A stretch of 30,091 nucleotides of DNA from Fimenecus sp964557975. Its GTDB lineage: Bacteria > Bacillota > Clostridia > Oscillospirales > Acutalibacteraceae. The stretch's first letter is position 1. Each line of letters opens with the position of its first letter. The notes under the pieces were generated by a model. It was not told where the DNA came from. It made no database searches and saw nothing but the letters and a program-made list of their open reading frames with translations. Shown here in pieces: positions 6,654-14,940 of this stretch. Location: contig CAZLCG010000022.1 in the NCBI GenBank assembly GCA_964557975.1, positions 1 to 30,091 on the forward strand. The letters run 5' to 3'. The position numbers and the translations under genes are program-made.

Positions 6654-9587
6654 TTAAATACCTATGGTTAAAATTTCAAACGGCTTATAGCTTACCTCGT
6701 CTGTTTCATATAAAACATCCTCAAGCATATTAAGCACCTTAACCTTTTTCGGGAATTTCAGCTTTCCTCTCCTTCCGTCCTGCTCCGAAAGCCTTACTAC
6801 AATCATATTGCTGTTTTGAGCCTGCTTCATAGCCTGCAAGAACATTCCGTCAAAGGTGTTGGCGCATGAAACATCCGACTTAGTAAGCGGGATATTGTAT
6901 TCATACGCTATATTGTTAACTCCTGCCTCAACCGCCGAATTTGCGTGCGGCAGTATCATATAGCAGAAATTGTGCAAGCCCATATCGCTGTCAATATCGG
7001 GTCTTTCGGTTGCGCGAAGAAGACTTAACGACATTGAATTTTCCAAGAAGCCGACGCCGTATTTTCCGTCATTTATTAAAGCAACGCCGCCGTCCGTCTC
7101 CGATAAATCGCACCATTTATGGTGGCAAACTTCAAACCGAGCCTGCTGCCATGAGGTGTTCCTGTGCGTTTCCCTCTTAACAAAGCCCGCGCTTATATCG
7201 CACACGCCCTCTCTTGTTAAAACATTACAGTCGAACTGCGCTTTAACAAGTCTGTGCTTTTCGTGCCAATCCACAATGTTTTCAACCTCAATTCCCTTTG
7301 AGGATTTGAAAAGCCTGATGATGCGCTTCCACTTACTTTCGCCTATCTTAATAAGAACCGAGAACTCGGCAACCTCGCTGTTGCGTGAAATAAGCTTTAA
7401 CGGCTTAATCGTCTCGTATTCAATTTCATTTTCCTTATAATTCGGCAAAATATCCCAAGCGTCATAAACGCCGGGGTAGTCGGCATATACCTTTAGCTTA
7501 TTAAATTCGCCGTCAACCCATTCTCTGCTAAGCTCCTTATCATAAAGGCTCTTTATGCTGCCGTCAGGGTTAAAGTCAATTAAATAATACGGCGTTTCAA
7601 CGCTTTCCCCCGCCGTCAGCCAATCGCAGACGTCGGTTGTCGAGTCAAACAGCTTGCCGCACGAAAGCGGAGGCAAATACGGAACGGTCCAAAAGCCTTT
7701 TTTGCCTCGGCGCATATTTTTTCCCTTTTCATTTTCGATAAAGGTAATTGAATTTCTCGGGAAATTAAGAGAATTAAAATATTTGTCGGCTGTGTTAATA
7801 ACCAGGTCAAGCTGCTTGTCGATCCACTCGTAATCCTCCATAGCGTCCTTGTAAACGGGGTTTATATGACTTCCCGGCAGAATATCGTGAAACTGATTTA
7901 TCAGAAGCTTTTTACAGCATTCGTTAAGCACCTCTTTAGGGTAACGTATACCCGACGCGGAGCGCAGAACGGATATGATTTCCGCTTCGCGAAGCTTATA
8001 TTCAAGCTTTCTGTTATACTGCTTTAAATTCGATTTGGTGGTAAACGTACCCCTGTGCATTTCAAGGTACAGCTCGCCGTCCCACTTTTGAAGATTACCG
8101 TTGCCCTTTAGGTTCTTGTCAAGAAACTCCTGACCGCCTGTATGCACGGTTTTGGGCATAACGGAAATCTTATTAAAGCGCCTCATCATTTCAAGCATTT
8201 CTTCGGTTACTCCGCTTCCGCCGTCGCCGTAGCCGAACATAGACATAGTCTGACCGCCCGAATTTTTGTCCTGATAAGCCTCCCAATTTTCCTGAATCTG
8301 AGAGGGCATATTCCAAGTAATAAAGTGCGTAGGCGGAACGCAGGCGTAAACCTCGCTGCCGTCAATGCCCTTCCATATAAAATTGTTGTGGGGAAAACGG
8401 TTTGTGTCGTTCCACGTTGACATCTTATTGGAAACAAAATATTCTATGCCGCTCTTTTTAAGTATCTGCGGCAATATCCAGCTGTTTCCGAACACATCGG
8501 GAAGCCAAGCGTTTTTGCAGGTAATGCCGAATTTTTCCCTGAAATACAGCTGACCGAAAAGACACTGCCTTATAAGGCTCTCGGCAGACGGTATATTACA
8601 GTCGGGCTCAACGTACATACCGCCGACCGGCTCGAACCGACCTTCTTTAACCCTCTGTTTCAGCTCCTCAAAGACCTCGGGATAATATTTTTCAAGCGTT
8701 TCATAGGTATAAGCCTGAGTATGAGTGTATTTAAACTCGGGATACCTGTCCATAAGCCTTAACTGAATAAGCACGGTTCTGAGATTTTTCTGCACCGTAT
8801 GTATTCTGCGCCAATAGTATGCAAGGTCAAGGTGCGAATGAGCAACCAAGGCTACGTCGCCGTTACCCTTATAGTCGGTATTTGCGTAAATAACGTCCTC
8901 AATATATTTTTTCGCTTCGCTGACGCCTTTAATGCCGTCTTCACTGTCAAAGTCAATGAAATTCATAGCATTATTAAGCTCTCGGTTCAGAAACGCCCTG
9001 TAATCGTCATTAAACAATTCGCTTTTTGCAATATCGAGCAGAACCTCAAAATCATATACCAAATCCTGCACGGCATGGTTAACCTCGCAGAGATATGCGC
9101 CCTCGAAAATCTGACGGCAGCCGCGAACCGAAAGCGATTCGGGATTTCTTTCGTCGTCCGGCTTTGAACGGTTATAGCCCTGCATATCAAAATGAAGCTC
9201 GTCGCCCTCAAAGTAACCCGAAAGCAAAATTCTGTCGCGGTTCGGGTCAACGCCGCCCGCATATTTACCGTTCACCTTAACTATAATTTCGGCGGCAGTC
9301 TTTAAATTAAGCCAGATTTCTTTGCCCTTTAGGTTTTCGGGTACAGTAAAATCGCCCTTAATAAACGCCGTTCCGTCGGGAGTAAAATACATATCGCCCT
9401 TTTTAAGCGGTCTGTACCCCTCGGGATAATATTCATATTCCGTTTCCGATACCTGACGGGCGTCCCTTATCTGTAATGTGTCGATTTCGGTTTTGTTTCG
9501 AAGTATATATCTTTTAAGCCAACCGAAGCGTAGATCTGTCCATTCCTCGGGGCGCATGCTTCTTCTCGTAACCTTTATATGTGCCAT
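6654..9587 (-). CDS. GH38 alpha-mannosidase
   Basis: Zn-dependent retaining glycosidase that releases alpha-linked mannose from oligosaccharides. The catalytic domain begins after a beta-rich N-terminal region. VAHSHLDLAYYWR (248-260) holds the zinc-binding His252 and Asp254, and WLPDVFGNSW (361-370) holds the nucleophile Asp364. MYVEPDCNIPSAESLIRQ (324-341), FGYGDGGSG and QFHDILPGSHI are further GH38 signatures. The length of 977 aa fits bacterial GH38 enzymes. There is no signal peptide, so it should act in the cytosol on imported glycan fragments. The ATG has an AAGGGGAGAG ribosome site overlapping the stop of the NifU-like gene 11 bases upstream, so it is the last gene of a three-gene operon. 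The exact linkage preference cannot be read from the sequence. Confidence 0.92.
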   Translation of the reverse strand: MAHIKVTRRSMRPEEWTDLRFGWLKRYILRNKTEIDTLQIRDARQVSETEYEYYPEGYRPLKKGDMYFTPDGTAFIKGDFTVPENLKGKEIWLNLKTAAEIIVKVNGKYAGGVDPNRDRILLSGYFEGDELHFDMQGYNRSKPDDERNPESLSVRGCRQIFEGAYLCEVNHAVQDLVYDFEVLLDIAKSELFNDDYRAFLNRELNNAMNFIDFDSEDGIKGVSEAKKYIEDVIYANTDYKGNGDVALVAHSHLDLAYYWRRIHTVQKNLRTVLIQLRLMDRYPEFKYTHTQAYTYETLEKYYPEVFEELKQRVKEGRFEPVGGMYVEPDCNIPSAESLIRQCLFGQLYFREKFGITCKNAWLPDVFGNSWILPQILKKSGIEYFVSNKMSTWNDTNRFPHNNFIWKGIDGSEVYACVPPTHFITWNMPSQIQENWEAYQDKNSGGQTMSMFGYGDGGSGVTEEMLEMMRRFNKISVMPKTVHTGGQEFLDKNLKGNGNLQKWDGELYLEMHRGTFTTKSNLKQYNRKLEYKLREAEIISVLRSASGIRYPKEVLNECCKKLLINQFHDILPGSHINPVYKDAMEDYEWIDKQLDLVINTADKYFNSLNFPRNSITFIENEKGKNMRRGKKGFWTVPYLPPLSCGKLFDSTTDVCDWLTAGESVETPYYLIDFNPDGSIKSLYDKELSREWVDGEFNKLKVYADYPGVYDAWDILPNYKENEIEYETIKPLKLISRNSEVAEFSVLIKIGESKWKRIIRLFKSSKGIEVENIVDWHEKHRLVKAQFDCNVLTREGVCDISAGFVKRETHRNTSWQQARFEVCHHKWCDLSETDGGVALINDGKYGVGFLENSMSLSLLRATERPDIDSDMGLHNFCYMILPHANSAVEAGVNNIAYEYNIPLTKSDVSCANTFDGMFLQAMKQAQNSNMIVVRLSEQDGRRGKLKFPKKVKVLNMLEDVLYETDEVSYKPFEILTIGI

Positions 9588-9598
9588 ATTCTCTCCCC

Positions 9599-9832
9599 TT
9601 AATTATCCCAGAAAAACGGCTTTTTCCTGACTGCGTTTACCGTAACCGTTTTGCCCAGTTCTCTTTTTATTTCGGCTTCAATCCACTTAACGCACCTGTC
9701 AAGAATAAGGCACTTTGAACATTCGCCTCGGAAAATCAGAGTTAATTTTTCTTCGTCGTACGATGCAAATTCGACCCAGCCTCCGTCGCCCTGAAGCTTA
9801 GGCTGTATAATTTTTTCAATATAGTCCCGCAT
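9599..9832 (-). CDS. NifU C-terminal-domain-like small protein
   Basis: A 77-residue protein resembling the C-terminal domain of NifU/Nfu, which in other bacteria carries Fe-S clusters to apoproteins. It shows the start IEKIIQPKLQGDGGWVEF and a CxxC pair in RGECSKCLILDRC, where the cluster would sit, with a third Cys five residues on. The usual family motif has CxxCP, and here the Pro is missing. Only the single domain is present. The ATG lies two bases after the mutase stop, with GGGAG inside the end of the mutase gene, so translation is probably coupled. Why it sits between two carbohydrate enzymes is not evident; it may be housekeeping carried in the operon. Confidence 0.75.
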   Translation of the reverse strand: MRDYIEKIIQPKLQGDGGWVEFASYDEEKLTLIFRGECSKCLILDRCVKWIEAEIKRELGKTVTVNAVRKKPFFWDN

Positions 9833-9834
9833 AT

Positions 9835-11475
9835 TTATTCTCCCACAACCGCTTTGAGCTTTTCCCTCATAAATTTAAGGGTATTATCAGCGCTCTCTGC
9901 GTCATCCTCTCTTATGGAATAGTAAATTTTTAACTTCGGCTCTGTTCCCGAGGGACGAACCGCAAACCACGTTCCGTTTTCTAAGACAAATTTAAGCACG
10001 TTTTCCTTGGGCAAATCTCCGACGCCGACGGAGTAGTCGATAACACTGTCTGTTCCGTCAAATAATTTCTTACCGTCCGCTCTGAATACCGACATTACAC
10101 TCTTTATCTTCTCAGCGCCGTCCTTGCCCTTTAAGACGAAAGCGTCTAACGAGTCAAGATAATATCCGTACTCCTTATATAATAAATTCAGAGCGTCAAC
10201 AAGGGTTCTGCCGTTGTTTTTATGGTACGCCGCCATTTCGCATATAAGCATTGAGGCGACGACCGCGTCCTTATCCCTTGCGTGAGTGCCGACAAGATAG
10301 CCGTAGCTCTCCTCATAGCCGATTACAAACTCCTTTTCGCCCGACCTTTCGTATCTGTTGATCCTGTCGCCTATATATTTAAAGCCCGTCAGGGTTTCAA
10401 CCACGTTAAGACCGTATTTTCTGCCTATATTTGCGCCGAGGTCGTTTGTAACTATTGTTTTTACAAGGGTTGATTTTTCATTAAGCGCTTCCTTTTTACG
10501 GCTTAAAACAAAATCGACAAGCAACGCGCCCATCTGATTGCCTGTAATAAGAGTATACGAGCCGTTATGAAGCACAGCCGTACCTACCCTGTCGCAGTCG
10601 GGGTCGGTGCCGAGAACCAAATCGGCATTCTCTTTTTTTGCCTGCTCAATGCCTAAGGTAAGCGCGTCCTTTTCCTCGGGATTGGGCGAGCGAACCGTTG
10701 AGAAATTACCGTCGGGCAATTCCTGCTGCGATACGACGGAAACGTTAAAATCTTTAAGAATTGACCTTACGGGAATATTTCCCGTTCCGTGAAGCGGAGT
10801 ATAAACGACCTTTAAATCGTTTTTCTCACGGTAAACGGACTGCGTTTCGACAGCCTTTAAAAATTCATCTAAAACCTCCCTGCCGACATAGGAGAACAGA
10901 CCGTCCGACTCAGCCGCGCTCAAATCGAGATGCTTAACATTCTTAATATCGTCGACCGCATTTACACATTTAATAACCTTATTTGCAAATTCCGGAACGA
11001 GCTGACATCCGTTTTCATCATAGACCTTATAGCCGTTATACTCCTTGGGGTTATGGCTTGCGGTGATTACAATGCCGGCAGTACAGCCGAGGTGCTTTAC
11101 CGAAAAGGAAAGCACGGGCGTCGGCATAATTTCGGTAAACAAATATGTTTTAATGCCGTTATATGCAAGAACCTCCGCCGCGCTTTTTGCAAAATCACGG
11201 GAATTGTTACGGGAATCATAGGCAATTACGACGCTTTTTTTGCCCTCAAACTCGTTATTGAGATAATCCGCAAGCCCTTTTGTAGCCTTGCTGACCGTAT
11301 ATGTATTCATACGGTTGGAACCCGCGCCCATTATTCCCCTGAGTCCGCCCGTGCCGAACTCAAGGTTTTTATAAAACCTGTCTTCTTTCTCTTTTTCGTC
11401 TTTCACCGACAAAAGCTCTTCTCTTGTTTTTTCGTCAAACTCGAGCCATTTGTTAAATTCTTCTTTATAATTCAT
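9835..11475 (-). CDS. Phosphoglucomutase/phosphomannomutase
   Basis: Alpha-D-phosphohexomutase interconverting hexose-1-phosphate and hexose-6-phosphate in the cytosol. All four family loops are visible in the 546-aa protein: phosphoserine loop TASHNPKEYNGYK with Ser140; Mg2+ loop GTDPDCDR (Asp291, 293, 295); sugar loop GYEESYG (386-392); and phosphate loop RPSGTEPK near the C-terminus. Length and order fit the Firmicute PgcA-type enzymes. A TTG nine bases upstream (11484) is in frame, but the ATG at 11473-11475 was chosen because CGGAG lies 9 bases before it. It heads the operon with the NifU-like and mannosidase genes and has its own promoter (11499-11527). Whether glucose or mannose phosphate is preferred is not clear; the mannosidase neighbour makes mannose plausible. 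Confidence 0.92.
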   Translation of the reverse strand: MNYKEEFNKWLEFDEKTREELLSVKDEKEKEDRFYKNLEFGTGGLRGIMGAGSNRMNTYTVSKATKGLADYLNNEFEGKKSVVIAYDSRNNSRDFAKSAAEVLAYNGIKTYLFTEIMPTPVLSFSVKHLGCTAGIVITASHNPKEYNGYKVYDENGCQLVPEFANKVIKCVNAVDDIKNVKHLDLSAAESDGLFSYVGREVLDEFLKAVETQSVYREKNDLKVVYTPLHGTGNIPVRSILKDFNVSVVSQQELPDGNFSTVRSPNPEEKDALTLGIEQAKKENADLVLGTDPDCDRVGTAVLHNGSYTLITGNQMGALLVDFVLSRKKEALNEKSTLVKTIVTNDLGANIGRKYGLNVVETLTGFKYIGDRINRYERSGEKEFVIGYEESYGYLVGTHARDKDAVVASMLICEMAAYHKNNGRTLVDALNLLYKEYGYYLDSLDAFVLKGKDGAEKIKSVMSVFRADGKKLFDGTDSVIDYSVGVGDLPKENVLKFVLENGTWFAVRPSGTEPKLKIYYSIREDDAESADNTLKFMREKLKAVVGE

Positions 11476-11498
11476 AAAAATCAACTCCGTTCAGAAAA

Positions 11499-11527
11499 AT
11501 TTTACCACAACACTTATTTGCAGTCAA
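11499..11527 (-). promoter_or_regulatory. Promoter of the mutase operon
   Basis: On the minus strand TTGACT (11527-11522), 17 bases, TAAAAT (11504-11499). It is back to back with the GH36 promoter, only about 12 bases apart, so one regulator could control both. Confidence 0.72.
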
Positions 11528-11539
11528 ATAAAAAAGTTA

Positions 11540-11568
11540 GTGAAATATTGAAATAATTATGTTATACT
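11540..11568 (+). promoter_or_regulatory. Promoter of the GH36 gene
   Basis: GTGAAA (11540-11545), 17 bases, TATACT (11563-11568), with TG one base before the -10 box (extended -10). The start point is near 11575, some 20 bases before the ATG. Confidence 0.65.
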
Positions 11569-11595
11569 AAATAAAAAAGTAATTCGGAGGATGTT

Positions 11596-13239
11596 ATGGA
11601 AAAATTCAAATTAAATATTGAATACAAGGTCGGCAAAACTGTTTACAAGACTTCTCAGCTTGAAACGGATCATATTAAAATCGACTGCAAAGCCTCAACC
11701 CAAAGAATAAAGCTTAAACTCAACGCAAAAGCTCCGCTTGAAATTATTGATTTTTCAGCGGAAATTCCATATACCTTTGAAAGCGACGGCAGAATTTTCC
11801 CGAACGGTTACCAGTCGTGGACGGACTGCCGCGAAATGTTTGTCGACGAAGTCCCGCAGCATACGGTTCTTCCTGCAACCGCTGTTTTCAGACACACCCT
11901 GCTCGGCGCTTCGGGCGCGTATACCTTTACCGAAAACATCTCGACAAAGGGCGTATTTACAGGTTTTTCGTATCTTTATATCCGTAACGGGGAGGAATAC
12001 GACCTGTTCGCCTCTTTAAGCGAAAGATCGGGCTACACCCTCTTCACCGCGGACTGCAATAACGGCTTAATCAAGGTAAAAAAAGACCTTGAGGGCGTTA
12101 TATTTGTAGGCGATTATGAGGTTCTTGACATTGTTAACCTCAAGGGCGGCGAAAGCGAGGTATTTGACAAATGGTTCTCGCTTATGAATATATCAAAGCC
12201 CGCCGCAACCGTGAAAAACGGATATACGACTTGGTATAACTACTACCCGAATATCAATGAAAAAATTGTTACCGACGACCTTGAAGCGCTTTCAAAGGTT
12301 GACGCTCAAATTGATATTTTCCAAATTGACGACGGCTATCAGACCTCTACGGGCGACTGGCTGTCGGTTGATAAAAAGAAATTCCCGAACGGTATGAAGG
12401 CGGAAGCGGACAAAATTCACGAAAAAAATATGCTTGCGGGTATTTGGCTTGCCCCCTTCGGCGTGCAGTTTATGTCCAAGGTTGTCGGGGAGCATCCCGA
12501 CTGGCTTATAAGATACCCGAACGGACATCCTGTTAAATGCGGTCCCAACTGGGGCGGATTCTGCGCGCTTGATATTGAAATACCCGAGGTCAGAGAGCAT
12601 ATCCGTCATTTCTTTGACGTTATATTAAACGAATGGGGCTACAACCTTGTTAAGCTCGACTTTTTGTACGCAGCGGCTCAGATACCCAATCACAACAAAA
12701 CAAGAGGTCAGCTTATGTGCGAGGCTATGGACTTTTTAAGGGAATGTGTCGGCGACAAGATGATTTTAGGCTGCGGCGTTCCTCTTATGCCTGCCTTCGG
12801 CAAGGTTGATTATTGCAGAATCGGCGCGGATATGGATTTGAAATGGAATAAGCAGACCTTTACGCACCGTGAGTTTGTTTCTACCGTAAACACGCTCGGC
12901 AATTCGATTTTCCGCCGCCAGTTAAACGGCAGGGCTTTCTTAAACGACCCCGATGTATTCCTGCTTCGTGAAAACAATATGAAATGCACCTACGAGCAGA
13001 GAAAGATAATAGCAACCGTCAATAAGCTTTTCGGCAGCGTGCTTTTCACCTCGGACAACGTAGGCGATTATAACGAGGAGCAGATGAGCAAGCTGCTCGA
13101 GGTATTCTCGAAGGACGAAATTAAAATTCTCCGCGCGGAGTTCCTTACAGACAACAGACGCGTAATTGATATTGACTACCTTATAAACGGCAATTTCAAG
13201 AACTTTAGATTTGATTTGCAGAACGGTATAATTCTTTAG
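11596..13239 (+). CDS. GH36 alpha-galactosidase
   Basis: Retaining glycosidase of clan GH-D, expected to hydrolyse alpha-galactosides such as melibiose or raffinose-family sugars. A beta-sandwich N-terminal domain (about 1-200, with FPNGYQSW at 68-75) precedes the TIM barrel. FQIDDGYQ is at 242-249, IWLAPFGV at 283-290, the nucleophile Asp355 in LVKLDFLYAA, and the acid/base Asp412 in RIGADMDLKW. At 547 aa it is shorter than the 700-plus residues of the classic enzymes, with a reduced C-terminal domain. No signal peptide is present, so it is cytosolic. GGAGG stands before the ATG. It is divergent from the mutase-mannosidase operon and is followed by an acyltransferase after 42 bases. Other GH36 activities, such as alpha-N-acetylgalactosaminidase, cannot be excluded. 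Confidence 0.88.
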   Translation: MEKFKLNIEYKVGKTVYKTSQLETDHIKIDCKASTQRIKLKLNAKAPLEIIDFSAEIPYTFESDGRIFPNGYQSWTDCREMFVDEVPQHTVLPATAVFRHTLLGASGAYTFTENISTKGVFTGFSYLYIRNGEEYDLFASLSERSGYTLFTADCNNGLIKVKKDLEGVIFVGDYEVLDIVNLKGGESEVFDKWFSLMNISKPAATVKNGYTTWYNYYPNINEKIVTDDLEALSKVDAQIDIFQIDDGYQTSTGDWLSVDKKKFPNGMKAEADKIHEKNMLAGIWLAPFGVQFMSKVVGEHPDWLIRYPNGHPVKCGPNWGGFCALDIEIPEVREHIRHFFDVILNEWGYNLVKLDFLYAAAQIPNHNKTRGQLMCEAMDFLRECVGDKMILGCGVPLMPAFGKVDYCRIGADMDLKWNKQTFTHREFVSTVNTLGNSIFRRQLNGRAFLNDPDVFLLRENNMKCTYEQRKIIATVNKLFGSVLFTSDNVGDYNEEQMSKLLEVFSKDEIKILRAEFLTDNRRVIDIDYLINGNFKNFRFDLQNGIIL

Positions 13240-13281
13240 TATTAGAGTTAATCAATTCGATGAGAAGGGGGGGTAAAAGCA

Positions 13282-14238
13282 TTGAACAAAAAAATTCAAA
13301 TTCTAAGGGCGTTTGCAATCATCGCTGTTGTGATGATACATACCAATGCAAGTAAGAGTATAGCGCCTGTTATTTACAGACCGTTTTTAAACTTTTGTGT
13401 TGCTCTTTTTATTTTCGTTTCGGGTTATCTTACAAAAGCCGAAATTACAGATATAAAAGCATTTTATAAAAGACGTATTATCAAGGTTTTAATTCCTTAC
13501 ATAATTTGGACTGTTATATATACTGCTTTTTCCCGTAATTTCAAGTTAATCTTTATTAACCTTTTAACAGCGGACGCATCAGCCCAGCTATACTACATTT
13601 TGTGTTATATACAATTAGTTTTACTAACTCCGATTATAGGCAGGCTCTTAAAATCAAAATACAGTTGGATTGGCTGGGTTATATCACCCGTCAGTATAAT
13701 TATTATGCGTTACATCTGCAATTTTGCAGGAGTAAGCCTTCCGTCACCGCTTATTACTGCGACATTCTTCGTTTGGTTTATATTCTACTATCTCGGAATG
13801 TCTTTGGGCAACGGATATTTAAAATATAAGCTAAGCTATAAAGCAAGCGTTTTGATTTATGTAATTACACTTGTCATATCCGTACTCGAGGGCTTTGTTT
13901 GGTATCGCGGCGGTAATTTTGATATGGCAACTACACAGCTTCGCTTGACATCAACCCTTACATCTGTTATGGCATTACTAATAGCGTATAAATATTTAAC
14001 CGACGAAAGCATTGATGTAAAAAGCACTTGGTATAATAAACTGTTGCTGACCTTGGGGAACTGTTCATCCGGAATATTCTTTTCACATATGGCTGTCAAA
14101 TATGTTATATCGGTTATTTTTGGGTCTTCGTACCTGTTTTTCCCGATAACTTCTTTGATTGTTTTATCTGTTTCCTGTCTGTGTGTTATGGCAGGAAAGA
14201 AAATCCTCGGCAAATACAGTAAGTATTTGGGATTATAA
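13282..14238 (+). CDS. Membrane acyltransferase, acyltransferase-3 family
   Basis: Polytopic membrane protein of 318 aa with about 9-10 helices. Near the N-terminus it has Arg9, ten residues, then His20 (ILRAFAIIAVVMIHT), the R-x10-H motif characteristic of acyltransferase-3 proteins, which O-acylate sugars or other envelope components. The start is TTG at 13282, supported by AGGGGGGG 8 bases upstream. No promoter is obvious in the 42 bases after the GH36 gene, so it probably shares that transcript, although a functional link is not obvious. It ends at a strong bidirectional terminator. The acceptor is unknown. Confidence 0.82.
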   Translation: MNKKIQILRAFAIIAVVMIHTNASKSIAPVIYRPFLNFCVALFIFVSGYLTKAEITDIKAFYKRRIIKVLIPYIIWTVIYTAFSRNFKLIFINLLTADASAQLYYILCYIQLVLLTPIIGRLLKSKYSWIGWVISPVSIIIMRYICNFAGVSLPSPLITATFFVWFIFYYLGMSLGNGYLKYKLSYKASVLIYVITLVISVLEGFVWYRGGNFDMATTQLRLTSTLTSVMALLIAYKYLTDESIDVKSTWYNKLLLTLGNCSSGIFFSHMAVKYVISVIFGSSYLFFPITSLIVLSVSCLCVMAGKKILGKYSKYLGL

Positions 14239-14250
14239 AAATTATTCAAT

Positions 14251-14294
14251 AAAAAACGGCATTGAACGGTTAATCCATTCAGTGCCGTTTTTTT
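14251..14294. terminator. Bidirectional terminator between acyltransferase and DtxR-like gene
   Basis: AAAAAACGGCATTGAA (14251-14266) pairs with TTCAGTGCCGTTTTTT (14278-14293) with a single wobble. It is flanked by A and T tracts, and the right tract overlaps the stop codon of the DtxR-like gene. Confidence 0.88.
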
Positions 14295-14667
14295 AATTGC
14301 ATTTAACCGAAAACGAATTAAGTTCATTTTCGCTCATCTGAGATAGAACTGCGCAGACTGCATTTTTATAATATTCGTTCGGCAAATCCGTTATAACATT
14401 CAAGCTTTTGTAAAGCAAGTCAAAGCACAGCGAATATTTTTCGGCAAGGAGCCTTCCCGCCTCGGTCAGGTGAACCTTGTCGTATTTTTCTTTTGAAGCA
14501 AGACCGATTTCGCAGAACCGCTTTACCATAGTATGTACGCTTGATTTCGCAACATCCATGGATTTTGAAATTTCGGTTATCCCTACTCCCCTATCGCCGT
14601 TGTCAAGCTCGTTTATTGTGAGCAAATAACGGATGTTGACAGCCGTCAGCAAATTATTGCGCGTCAC
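14293..14667 (-). CDS. DtxR/MntR-like winged-helix regulator, feo-adjacent
   Basis: Small DNA-binding protein of 124 aa. The pattern RYLLTINEL, then GITEISKSMDVAKSSVHTMV (29-48, helix-turn-helix) and EKYDKVHLTEAGRLLA (60-75, wing) matches the N-terminal domain of DtxR/MntR metalloregulators. By eye alignment with Bacillus MntR from memory, the metal ligands D8, E11, H77, E99, E102 and H103 correspond to Arg, Leu, Phe, Cys, Leu and Ser, so none is kept. Four Cys (52, 81, 105, 123) are present, and C81 and C105 lie close to the old metal site. The start is GTG with GGAGGG 6 bases upstream. It lies 71 bases after the last feo gene in the same direction, behind a hairpin. Repression of feo through the GGTTAG-N6-CTAACC boxes is inferred. 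Confidence 0.72.
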   Translation of the reverse strand: MTRNNLLTAVNIRYLLTINELDNGDRGVGITEISKSMDVAKSSVHTMVKRFCEIGLASKEKYDKVHLTEAGRLLAEKYSLCFDLLYKSLNVITDLPNEYYKNAVCAVLSQMSENELNSFSVKCN

Positions 14668-14692
14668 GGTTTTCCCTCCGTTTTAAAGTTTC

Positions 14693-14720
14693 GGGGGGAC
14701 GAATTTAATACCGTCCCCCC
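14693..14720 (-). terminator. Hairpin ending the feo operon
   Basis: GGGGGGAC (14693-14700) pairs perfectly with GTCCCCCC (14713-14720) over a 12-base loop, between the Cys-rich protein and the DtxR-like gene. The minus-strand U-tract is weak (GAAACTTTAAAA), so some read-through into the regulator is plausible. Confidence 0.6.
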
Positions 14721-14738
14721 TATTTAATATGAATCGGA

Positions 14739-14912
14739 TCAGTCGTTTTTATGGCAGGAGCCGCCCATGGGACAGTGCGCGCAGTTTCCGCCGCAGGAGG
14801 ATTTTCCTTTCCTTTTGTCCTTAACCATAACGGTTATAATACCCGCTACGACAGCCAAAAGGATAATCACAACAACGATCGAACCGATATTTGCGCCTAT
14901 CCACGAAATCAT
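14739..14912 (-). CDS. FeoB-associated Cys-rich membrane protein
   Basis: Protein of 57 aa, easily missed because of its size. One transmembrane helix spans about residues 8-30 (IGSIVVVIILLAVVAGIITV). A Lys-rich turn follows, then a short tail with four Cys (40, 44, 47, 53) in SSCGGNCAHCPMGGSC. This architecture is that of the small proteins found next to feoB in many Firmicutes, thought to assist Fe2+ uptake. AGGAG lies 9 bases before the ATG. It follows feoB by 28 bases and is the last gene of the operon. The Cys cluster would face the cytosol if the N-terminus is outside, and may hand iron on; that is inference. Confidence 0.88.
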   Translation of the reverse strand: MISWIGANIGSIVVVIILLAVVAGIITVMVKDKRKGKSSCGGNCAHCPMGGSCHKND

Positions 14913-14940
14913 TTAAGACAGCTCCTTTCACTTTAACGGA

